Below, piece after piece: positions 11,801-20,558 of a stretch of DNA of 40,555 nucleotides. The position numbers and the translations under genes were made by a program. Position 1 is the first letter of the stretch, and every line of letters begins with the position of its first letter. A model generated the notes under the pieces. That model was not told where the DNA came from. It did not search any database and worked only from the letters and a program-made list of their open reading frames with translations. The stretch comes from Symbiodinium natans (Eukaryota > Sar > Dinophyceae > Suessiales > Symbiodiniaceae), in NCBI GenBank assembly GCA_905221605.1, contig CAJNDS010000534.1, positions 77,501 through 118,055 on the forward strand, written 5' to 3'.

Positions 11801-14268
11801 GAGGTGCTGGATGGAAGGATATGGAAGGTCGGGGTTCAGGCTTGCAGAACAAGTGCTGCTTCCAGGCTTTGCAGAAGGTATTGGAAGTGCTGGAGGCGGC
11901 ACTTTGCGTGAAGTTGCATCGCCTAATTGTTTCCAAATTGTTGCCGAGATATGCCGAGGAGGGCAAGCCAGCACGCGCAGCAAATCTATCAGAGAAGGAG
12001 GAGGATGCTCTGAAGGCAGTGCTGTGGCACAGCAGCTGTGCAGTGCTCATGCTCAAACCTATAACGCATGTGATGCTGTTTAAAGCTGCTTAGTACTTTT
12101 AGTGATATTTAATTTAGTGTGGTTAAATTATATTCAACATGCTATTTCATGAGATTCAGTTCTATTGGATGCTATTCAATGCCACTGTTTTGTGGTGCAC
12201 GCTGGCATGTCAGGACTTGTCACTGCTTTCGATGAAGCCTGTGATTTATGCAGCAAACGTCCCGGAGGCACTTGTTGAGCCATGGCTTTGGCAGCTGTTT
12301 CGTTTGGCCGATTTGGCCGATTTGGCCAGGATGAGTTGGCAGAGGGCAATGATTATGTCAAGGCTTCATTTCTCTGTGCTGTCTTTGCCTCGAAAAGCTA
12401 CGATCTTCATGGTTGTATGGCGTTGTATGGGGTGCAAGTTTTTTGTAGCAGGCCGTCCAGGACTTCGCCAAGGAGACGGGTGATCCGGTGGTTGTCGTGT
12501 CAGCTCAGGTTGAGGCCTGAAGCCATGAAGCATTTTGATGCCATGGCATGGTGAACGGGCTGTGATGGCCCTGCGTTCAGAGATGGTGGGTCGCTGTGAT
12601 TCGCTGTGTAAGTCTTCGTGCGGGGAAGTTCGCAAGTAAGCCTCCAAACTTTGGCCCAATTGCAGGCTTGAGGCTGGGTGGTTTAGGGGAGACGTTCGGG
12701 AGTCGTTCGGGTCCCTGAGCGGCCGTAGCCACACTGGGGCGAAGTAGAGCCCGCGCGACGTTGGAAGAAGCTGCCAACTCAAAGCTCTAACCCCCAAGTT
12801 GGTGTTCCAACACAGACGAACCCTGATGGCGTGTCATAGAGTTTGCAGCGACAGAGCAGGTCAATGCCGAGGCAAGACATGACTGCTATAAGCAACGAAG
12901 AGAAATTTTAAAAGCAGACTCTGGAGATCTCTCAAGCATCTGCAGCCCGTGCCCTCCTTACCGACCGCGATGGTCACGACGCAATCGGCCAGGGCATGCG
13001 AGGGCTAAGCGGCTGTTTGTTCTGTGAAGGGGCCCCATGTCGGTGAGCTAGGTCCAGCCCTACTCCTAGTTTTTGAAGACCACCGCAGCAACACGATGAG
13101 TCCAGTCGAGCACAAGGGGCATACGCAGCAAGCGCAGTAGTCACCTATGAAAAGCCCGCAATCATACTGCACAGCAAATACAATGACTCAATCCTTGGAC
13201 CCGTCCTGCGACCATGCCTCCCCACGCATCGTGAACGACAAAAAACTGTCCGTGCGGGCATCAAGTACTCATCAGCTACTCAACCTGGCCCTGTCTATCG
13301 CTATCTTCTGCAGATTCGGCAGGCTGAGCTGAAGTCTTTGGATGCAGAAGAAGTGCAAGACTATTTGGAGTCATTGGGGGTCAAGGACAGCAGCATTCGG
13401 AGTGACACTGGAAAAGGAATCTCTTCCAGCCTTGCCTTCACCAGGAGAGTGGCTGTGGCAGCTTGGTTCAGGCAACATACAGGCCGGGAAACTATCATCT
13501 CCTTCTGCAATTTGCATTCGAGATATTCGAGTCGCTGCTTCTCTCACAGGACGCTCGGACTTCGTACATACTTCACTTGCGGGCCGAAGGATGGGGCATT
13601 GAACCCATGGAAGATCTGATCATCTGATGATTCTTTTCTGATGCTCAGTGATGCTGCCAGCAAGGAGACGCGGGCGTGGACCATCCACGCGGGCTGGAAA
13701 GCCCCGAAGGTGCCGCTGAACCACCTTCACGGTTCGTGTGGAGATTTGTGTGGGGAGCTTTCGGTTCATTTGGTTCTGCAGCTGGGATGTTGTGAGGCCG
13801 CCGGCGTCATCCACACAGACTTTGAGAAGGGCTTCATCAAGGCCGAGCTGACATCGACTGAGATTCTGCAGGACATGTGACAATGACTGAAGTTCACTGA
13901 AGGCTGCAACAGTCAGCTACGAAGACTTCGTCGAATGTGGTTCAGAAGAGGAGACGTCTTTGCATCTCGTTGCGCTGCAACGTAGCAGGGGATAAGAAGA
14001 GCAAAGAGGGCCAAAGCGGCCAAGGCCGCAGTTGTGTGAAAAGACGCTGCAGGCGGCAAAAGACAAAGGCAAGCTTCGGATTGAAGGGAAGGAGTACGAG
14101 GCAGAAGAGCCCTCGGTTCTCTGGGAATCTTCTCTCTTCGTTCTCTTTGTTGGTTCTACCATCCCTTCCTTCTCTCTCTCTCTCTCTCGCTCTGAGAGTG
14201 GCTTTCTGTGCTCTGTGAGAGCAGCGCAGGTGCAGGAAGCGGACGTGATGCACTTCCGATTCAATTGA
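5807..14268 (+). CDS. OLA1: YchF/OLA1-type P-loop ATPase (Obg family)
   Basis: The G1 P-loop GLPNVGKST is in exon 6301-6360. The family signature [10 protein letters not shown] is in 7891-7943. [12 protein letters not shown] is at 10668-10730, the G3 DIAGLV at 10830-10864, then [13 protein letters not shown] at 10920-10978. Further exons: 11083-11123, 11273-11308, 11433-11480, 11549-11581, 11777-11803, 11866-11895, 11962-12015, 12214-12267 (KPVIYAANV), 12330-12362, 12452-12514 (VVVVSAQVE), 13323-13401, 13550-13589 ([11 protein letters not shown]), 13665-13709 ([10 protein letters not shown]), 13797-13850 ([14 protein letters not shown], the TGS domain), 13912-13939, 14032-14100 and 14230-14268 (VMHFRFN, stop TGA). 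[10 protein letters not shown] and the spacing match bacterial and plastid YchF better than human OLA1. In this family the G4 motif departs from NKxD, which goes with ATP binding. I propose ATG 5807: it starts a hydrophobic stretch followed by RRRPRS, but joining that exon to 6179-6217 is inference. Junctions near 7943/10533, 13403-13549, 13851-13911 and 13940-14031 are unresolved. Confidence 0.93.
6361..7890 (+). other. YchF intron, GC-AG, 1530 bases
   Basis: It joins CDT (6360) to [10 protein letters not shown] (7891) in frame, with the same spacing as in bacterial YchF. The donor is GCGAGG. Inside I see only chance open frames on both strands, for example 7294-7602 minus. No exon, repeat family or RNA gene is recognisable. 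Confidence 0.7.
7944..10532 (+). other. Large YchF intron, about 2.6 kb
   Basis: It separates DPNMGK (7943) from the short exon ending at 10549. It holds a 222-codon minus-strand open frame (8312-8980) and a plus-strand frame at 8775-8969 over the same bases. Neither matches a family I know, and both may be chance. It also holds the GAA-rich tract (9836-9944) and a near-duplicated block at 10379-10470 built from GTCTTGGTA and TGAGTTACATG words. The exact acceptor is uncertain. Confidence 0.55.
9836..9944. repeat. GAA/GAAG purine tract
   Basis: About 110 bases of GAA with scattered GGA and GAC on the plus strand, all purine apart from a few C. The matching minus-strand frames read as poly-Leu, poly-Phe and mixed hydrophobic stretches and are artefacts. 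It lies inside the large YchF intron. Long polypurine tracts of this kind can form triplex DNA. Confidence 0.95.
10613..10657. repeat. 11-bp tandem repeat GCAAGTACTCC, four copies
   Basis: Four near-perfect head-to-tail copies lie just 11 bases before the exon starting at 10668. The core AGTACT is itself a palindrome. The repeat occupies the 3' part of the YchF intron 10550-10667, about where a branch site and pyrimidine tract would be. Confidence 0.9.
11392..11411. repeat. Short inverted repeat (8-bp stem)
   Basis: ATGGAGCG and CGCTCCAT are separated by GTAT and can form a small hairpin. It lies in the intron before the YchF exon at 11433. It may be chance. Confidence 0.4.
12515..13322 (+). 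other. YchF intron, GC-AG, 808 bases
   Basis: It joins VSAQVE (12514) to [10 protein letters not shown] (13323) in frame, with GCCTGA as donor and GGCAG as acceptor. No other feature is supportable inside. The minus-strand open frame 12366-12797 overlaps the upstream exon and is a shadow. Confidence 0.7.
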
Positions 14269-14815
14269 GAGCAAAGTCTCCGAGGGTTTGTGGTTGTGTG
14301 TTTTCGCCCTTTATAACTTCTTTAACATTTATCCAATTTTCGATTTCGATCCGGCTGGATCCTCTCTCCTTTGGGGGCTGTTGCCCGGCAGGCATCCTCT
14401 ATGCCATGACCCGCTTAGCGGGACAAACTTGGCAAGCTTGGGATGAAAAGAAGGTCCTCAAGTGGCAGTTGGTTTGCCTCACATGCTGACGCACGTGACG
14501 CACGTGACGCACGTGCTGCCTGTGGGATCTACGAGGCAGCTCACCTGTCGGCACCGTGCAGCATCCTGGCACTAGATGGGACAGCACTTCTCACCCACAA
14601 GCAATGTAAGAGCCATGGTTCGCCGCAAGAAGTGCAAAACAAAACGAAGTGCAAAAAACCCATGAGGCTTACCCTTCAGCAGCCAACACCGCACGCGAGA
14701 AAGTTCCAGGCTGACGTCACGGTCTGCTCAGTCAAGAAGCAGCTCTTGAAAGGCGACAAGTGATCTGTAGATCCAGTGTAGATCCCGACGTCGCACGAAC
14801 ATCCGATGAGCAGTC
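14269..14815. other. Intergenic stretch between YchF and AMMECR1 genes
   Basis: About 550 bases with no exon I can support. At 14487-14514 the 9-mer GACGCACGT is repeated three times. A CT-rich run at 14170-14190 belongs to the preceding intron. The tight spacing between stop and next ATG fits tandem co-directional dinoflagellate genes. Confidence 0.5.
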
Positions 14816-17800
14816 ATGTCATTGACAACGGCGATGAAGTTGTGCCCAGATGTGGTGGACCCAGATCCCAGTGTGTTCAAGCCACGCAGTTTTAGCTTGC
14901 TTTAGCTTTGTCCGTCAGAGCTTGATGTTCTGCTATATTCCAGTACAACAGGGCAGGATTTTCTACGGAAGATGGCGGAGTTCTGAGATGGAATTTCTCA
15001 TTCCAACTTGCGACAATCTGGGTGCAATCTGGTGGGGCGGTTAAAGCGAATTAAGCGCACCTTTTTTTGACTTCACAACTTGCGGAAGTGCACCGCCATC
15101 AGGATATGCATGCTGGTTTTGGGAACCTCCCAGCATCTTTTTCCCTTGGAAGGAGATACATACTAGGAAGTGATGGTGGTATGTGTCTCTCCGTTTAGGA
15201 GAAGGTTGCAGACTTGGATCATGTGCAAGACGGTGTTTGCTTTGCTCGGGTGGGGGTAACGTTGCGCAGAGAGTGAGGCAGCCAAAACAGAGACCAGCAA
15301 ACTTTCGCACACAGCAGGCAGCAGGTAGGGAGGTTCCGGAGTTGCATCCCTGTCTTGTGAGGCCAGTCCTGGTGACTGGAGTGAAGGCAGGAAGGATGAG
15401 TTTTGTACTGGTAGCTGCTTAGAAGAGCGACTGCCGGGCTTTTTTGTTGAAGTCTTTTTTGCCGGGATGCAGGTGATGTGGCAGACTGTCCAGGACAGGA
15501 CACATATTTGAGCGGAACATTTTCTCGCGCCTGGTTTTGAACAGGACTGCCGACAAAACCTTTGCCCCCGGTGCCAAGAGGCCGTTGCTACTGTCCATAG
15601 GTTCGGTTAGTTCGGTTTCATCACACGATCTGTTCCACAAGTTGCGCTTGTTCTGGTTTTTTCACGTGCGCAAACTAGCAGGTCTCAGTGCGGCTGAACT
15701 CTGCTGCTTCTGCTTCCAGGCGGGTCGAGGTTTGACAAGTGGGTCAAACGGCCTTGCTCATAGTGCAATATGAACAATCCGGTGGTTGGAAGCAAATCCC
15801 GGGAGAGAGCCAGTTCATTCAAGAAACCGCGAACAACGTCTGCGTTTTGGCTACCCAGGTGCTGCGAGCACATTTGGAGAGCCGGACACTTATTCTGCGA
15901 GCTCTCTTGCTGAACTCTGAACTCGACAGGTCGTGACATGAATGCCGTCAGGCTTGCCACTTCCACGCTTTCCGCCTAGAGCGGATCCTGGATTCAAGGC
16001 GTTCGGGTCTTGACGCGAGTGATCTTCGTCCGACATATGGCCTTTTCGTGGAGGCCCCATTGTTCGTCACTTGGCTGAAGCAACGCCGTGCCAGGACAGC
16101 CCATGCCTCGGCTTTCTGAAGACGTCACATCTCATAACGGTGCATTTATGGGGCGCCCAACACTTCGGAACAGAGGCGCATGATTCCGAGCTGGAGCTGC
16201 GCGGCTGCATCGGATGCTTGGAGGCAAGATATGCTCAACATGTGCTTCTGTCCTCAACACAATGTGACGATTCACTTATTGAAGCAAATTGCAGCCAATC
16301 CACTTCCACAGCGGCCTCTCTGAGTATGCCATACGAAGTTCGATGAAGGACACCCTTGCCGACGCTTATGGCCTCGCATTTGCATGCAGCTCATGAGCAA
16401 TGGTTTGGGAGGACCGACGGTTCCCACCGGTCAAGCTAGACGAGGCAGCGAGCATAGGATTGGAGTGGCATGTTGCGACTTGGTGTGACTGCATGAAAGA
16501 ATGCATGTAACTGCTGGCGATCAACGTCTCGAAGATGCCTCCACATCCCCAGTCCTGAGCCTCCAAGTCCCCGGAACAACACGGAACGGACCAACTGGAA
16601 GCTGGCTGCGTCTCAAAAAAAAAGGAACAACAGGGACCAACAGGGAATATCACGCAACATTGCAAGTATCTGCAAGGTGCGTCGGCAATTGCTACTTTTA
16701 AATGCCTGCCGTGGTAGCGCGACGGATGCGATGCGGGAGGGGGTGGGAGGGCGGGAATCGTATGCATAGTGCTAGCATGCATTCAGAGCCTTCGCACAAG
16801 AGCTGAGAGTTGTGAGTTGGAGAAGTTGGAGAAGTTGGAGATGTTGGAGTTGACAGACTGAGAGTTGAGATGACTGACAGTTGAGAGCGCGACTTGAGAG
16901 TGACATTGAACTTGCTCGTACGTCGTGGGTAACTTGAGCTGTTGCAAGTCTCCTACTTTGGCGGCAAAACTGCGGGTTGCCACCTGGGGCGCGGGCAAAA
17001 TTTGTCCGCACTCGGACTCCAAAGTTGAGGCCGGGCAGCTGTATGGGACGCAAATGGACGCAACATTCTTCGAAGCTCCGATGTGGAACTGGTTCTCCTC
17101 ACAGATCAGCATCGTGGTTCAGATACATGTATCCGACAGTTCAAGGCAGGATGGACCCTGTGACAACGAAGGGCCGAAGGGTACATGTGGGACGAAGGTG
17201 GGGGCACGAACGGGTGTGGGCGCAAGGAGGAGGGGGGATGCGGGAGAGAACATTCAAGATAGCAACTTAACAACGCAAGGCAATGGAGCAGCTTGCCAGG
17301 CTGGCCCATCTGGCCCTTTGCAAGGAAACAGCAGCAAATGTTGCTTCGAATCTACAAAGGTTTCCCTTGGGTTTGTTGCAAGCGAAGTAGCCAGGGTTGC
17401 GGCAGCCAGCAGATGCTTGCAGTGTCAGCAGGCTGCTCACAATTTCGGTGCATTTGTCGTCCAGGTGACGCTTGGGTAGGGCCGGGTTGGTGGGAGCAGC
17501 CAAGAAGTCAAGAAAGCAGCGAAAAGACTGAAAAGACCCGCCCCCACCCCAAGGATGCCGATAACCCCGAAAGAAACCCCAAGACAGTTGCAGGGGGTCA
17601 AAGGGGGCCCCAGGGAGGCCCGGGATCTAGGGAAGGGGGAACGCTTCAGTTTTCAATGGCGCCTTTTGGGGTTGTTTTAGCGCCCACACGGCATCGGACT
17701 GCAGCTCTCAAGCCAAGTTGGCAGCTCTCAGAGGGGGGTGTGATGGGTTGGTGCTCCCCTTGCAAGACGTGATTAATCCGAGCATCTGTTTAATTGGTCC

Positions 17801-19660
17801 CCCCCCCCACCACCGCAGTAAGAAAGGCAGGGCGCCGCAATACTAAGACCATGGCAATGTATTGATTCTCTATTAAAAACAATAGGAATGTATTGAAAAC
17901 AAAAGGAATGCATTGAATCTCTACTAAAACTGAATGGCAAAGTGTTGAATCTCCATTAGAAACAACAGAAACTTAGATTGAAGAGCAGAGTATTGAGTAT
18001 TGTTCTCTATGAAAAACAATAACGCCCCCCCGGAAATTTAAAAGTGGTATTTCCCCATACGAAAACCCCCGTAATGGAAAGTAGTCTTGCAGCCGGATTG
18101 TCGCTCTTTAAATTTGGAGGTATGAATTAAACCATAATCAAACAGATGCTCGGATTAAGTCTTCAACAATATGGGCTTAGGACTGTTTCACGTTTTTCGG
18201 TTTGTTCTCCGAGGTACCAATGACCAAAACGCCGAGCAAGCAGTTTCAAAGCCAGGTAGAAGGTATCAAAGAGTACCTTTGAATCCTCCAGGGCCTGGCC
18301 TGAAATTGCTTTGTTGAATGGGCAAGAGTAGAGGGGATGTGTCTTAAGAAGATGTATGAGGAAGGTTCGTTTAAAGGAGGGATGTCTTAAGGATGTTTTG
18401 CAGCGGCTGCGATGCCTCAAAGCTTCCACAAGAAGCTCCCAATGGTCTGTCGGGCTTTGATCGCTCTGGGGTAAATCCATCAGAAGCTCCAAAGCCTGAA
18501 GCACTTCGTCTCGACTGAGAACAGAGAACCTTCTTTGTTCTTACCGTTTGCTCATCTCGCTCCCTTAGACCGCTAGTGTGTAAGCCCCTTGCGTTACAGC
18601 GCACATGCACGCCGACCATGTTTGGCAGTGACAGTGCTTTTGAGCATGCGTGCTGCATGCTTGCATAGCGCCTTGCATCCTGCACGAGGTTCCTTCTTTG
18701 ACTTGCAGAATATCGATTTTGCACCAGTTTGAGCCTTGCGCGCATGCCTTTGATTGGCAAGTTGGTGTGTCGTTGCCCCAGTTGTCGTGTTGGCATCATC
18801 AGCCAACTGACTCAGTTTCGTCATCTTGTGAGGCATGGTGTGTTGCTCAACTTCTCGGACTCTCACGGAAGGTGCGTCGCATGAGGATCACTTTGCAGTA
18901 GCATTTGTTATAAGGTATAAGTGTACTCGTGGCCGTGTACTTTTTTTGCACGCTTTTAAACACAGTAGGCCATCAAGGCATCGTATCATTCCCGAATCAG
19001 TACTGCCGACATTTTGAAAAAGGTAGGTCACCCCAAGCTGCCCTCCTCTCCCCTGAAAACAAACCCATCATAAACTGTTCCTGGCCCCGTCTCAAGACCC
19101 ATCATGTAGCCTTTAGTTGTGGCTTCAAGGATCGGATTCAGCGTACGGGTAGAGAAGAGGTGGTAAGATTCCATGATTGACAGCACCCACTTTACGAGGT
19201 GTATGCCTCCATTTCAAAAGCAGCACGCTAGTAGAAATGAACGCCCAGAAGAAGAACAGGCCAAACAGTAGCACAACAAAGCTGCCCAACATCAATTTTG
19301 CCTGGGTTTTGACACAGGCGCTTTTCCGCAACGTACTTGCCAGAGGTGGCCAAAGAGCACGGTGTGCCGCTTTCAAGATGTGTTATGAATGTTATGAGTC
19401 GTGGGTTTCATTGCCGAAGTATGATGCGATATTATGCAGTATGCGAGGTATGACTCGCGAAGTTGCCATCCGTGAGCTCGTAGCAAAGTCAGGCTATTCA
19501 GGTCCATGCAACCAGGCCCGTGGCTTGCAAATGTGCATTGACTGTGCAATGACTGCATTGACTGCATCTGCGTTCACACCTCAGATTTTGTTGGCAGGAA
19601 ATTCTGGATTGCTTGGAGGTTACTCGATACCAAACGATAGCCGGCATCCAAAGAAAGTAA
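14816..19660 (+). CDS. AMMECR1: AMMECR1-domain protein
   Basis: Every exon of the domain can be joined in frame: 15952-16089 (CHFHAFRLERIL then LFVEAPLFVTWLKQRR), 16176-16223 (the hallmark LRGCIG), 16295-16348 (HSGLSEYAIRSSMK), 16412-16464 (DRRFPPVKLDEA), 18709-18768 (FDWQVGV), 18833-18871 (HGVLLNFSD), 19318-19361 (RFSATYLPEVAKEHG), 19448-19515 (AIRELVAKSGYSGP) and 19598-19660 (LEVTRYQT, open to TAA). Segment lengths equal those of animal AMMECR1 at almost every join. The proposed start, ATG 14816 (MSLTTAMKLCPD) with exon 15199-15243, is weaker. CAG at 14811-14813 could accept the spliced leader. The fold is conserved from archaea to animals, and its biochemical role is not settled. Introns 16090 and 16224 are GC-AG, and 16349 is GA-AG. 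The C-terminus after RYQT may continue in another exon. Confidence 0.9.
15244..15951 (+). other. AMMECR1 intron, probable, 708 bases
   Basis: It is called because exon 15199-15243 ends in phase 0 before GCTCGG and the next sure exon starts in phase 0 at 15952. Open frames inside (15537-15773, 15739-15936) have partly protein-like runs such as QFIQETANNV. A further exon is therefore possible, but I cannot support one. Confidence 0.4.
16818..16855. repeat. 9-bp tandem repeat GTTGGAGAA, about four copies
   Basis: Copies drift from GTTGGAGAA to GTTGGAGAT and GTTGGAGTT. They are followed by further GAGTTGAGA-type words to about 16900. Intronic. Confidence 0.85.
17773..18158. mobile_element. MITE-like element with 19-bp terminal inverted repeats and TTAA ends
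   Basis: The left end at 17773 reads TTAATCCGAGCATCTGTTT. The right end, 18140-18158, is its perfect reverse complement except that base 1 of the inner edge region diverges beyond the 19 bp. Both ends finish in TTAA, so the element is either 386 bp including TTAA or 378 bp (17777-18154) flanked by a TTAA target duplication, the pattern left by piggyBac-type transposases. The inside is AT-rich and codes for nothing. It has four or five degenerate copies of a 30-35 base unit (ATTGAATCTCTATTAAAAAC-like) from 17855 to 18020, a C-run at 17799-17807, and an inverted AAATTTAAA/TTTAAATTT pair near 18035 and 18110. It sits in an AMMECR1 intron. The piggyBac link is inference from TTAA only. Confidence 0.75.
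18163..18504 (-). CDS. Antisense open frame beside the MITE, 113 codons, unassigned
   Basis: This minus-strand frame has an amino-acid mix more protein-like than most chance frames here, for example DHWELLVEALRHR and KVLFDTFYLALKLLARRFG. It starts only four bases outside the right end of the TTAA element and lies in the AMMECR1 intron. It may be a remnant of a mobile-element protein, an antisense exon or chance. I recognise no domain, and no start or splice context can be confirmed. Confidence 0.2.
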   Translation of the reverse strand: MLQALELLMDLPQSDQSPTDHWELLVEALRHRSRCKTSLRHPSFKRTFLIHLLKTHPLYSCPFNKAISGQALEDSKVLFDTFYLALKLLARRFGHWYLGEQTEKRETVLSPYC

Positions 19661-20558
19661 GGGTATGCAAGGCAATGCAAGGGTGTGTTTGCACTTTGCT
19701 TTCAACCGTTGAAAGGTGGAAAGCCTAGCTTACCGAGACATCGGTGGATTCCTTGGAACGCGTTTGACGTGACATCTTTAGGTGGTCCTGCCCACAAGAG
19801 GCCTAGTTAGGCCTTTACTTACGGAGATGGGCGATGAGCCTACTGCGATGAGTGACTGATGCTAAGGTCATGTATTGAGTTGGTAGCCGGGTCGATGTGT
19901 GCCGACCCGAATTCGCCAAAGAGGTGGCTACCTTGGAGTGTTTGCGCAAAGCAAGCACATGCAAGCAAGCAACACAGAGCGACACACGCAGCATTGCAGA
20001 GTCCCTGCGCAGCCTTCTTAATAGTGCACTTCCCGTCAGCTTTCAGCTTTCAACTTTCAACGGTGTGAGTTTGTGGGATTCGTGTGGGATTCGTGTAGGA
20101 TTTGTGTGGGATTTGTGGACGAGGCGGAACATGCAAAAGGGCGCTGGCACTGTCCGCGCTCGTGTCTCAGCTGAGTCTCAGCCAAGCCCTTAAGCCAAGC
20201 CCAAGGCTCGTCACACCGCGTCACACGCAACCCGTGCAGAAAGATGCCGAAACGTACAGATGTGGGTACGCCAATCACGTGCGCGGATGAGAAAGGAATT
20301 TGGCCATGCCTTTCGCATGGGAGAAGTTGTCAACTGAAGCCGGAAATCCTTGATCAACTTTTGCAGGTTTGTTGGCGGAGCAAAGCTGTCGGCATGTAGA
20401 AGCTGGGACATGTTGACGTGTCACAGTGTTGACGTTCAGCTGTTCTTTGGTTCATCGCGGCCGTGGCTGGAAAGATCACGGTCCGGGGCTTGACACGGCA
20501 GCTTCGTGGCGCAGGAGAGTCAGTAGAGTGTACTCACAAGCGCCGCTGGACAGGGGCA
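19661..20558. other. Intergenic stretch between AMMECR1 and PSMB4 genes
   Basis: No supportable exon. At 20064-20118 an 11-mer (GTGTGGGATTC, drifting to GTGTGGGATTT) is repeated about four times. Just before the PSMB4 start, GGACAG ends five bases upstream of the ATG and could be a spliced-leader acceptor. Confidence 0.5.

Larger units (their letters stand above)
16465..18708 (+). other. AMMECR1 intron of 2244 bases hosting a MITE
   Basis: It joins SIGLE (16464, GT donor) to ISILHQFE (18709) in frame with no residue gained or lost against the family. Inside are the 9-bp tandem repeat near 16818, a G-rich run (17580-17640), the TTAA-ended element (17773-18158) and an antisense open frame (18163-18504). 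Long open frames at 16925-17772 plus and 16783-17112 minus have no family match. Confidence 0.8.
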
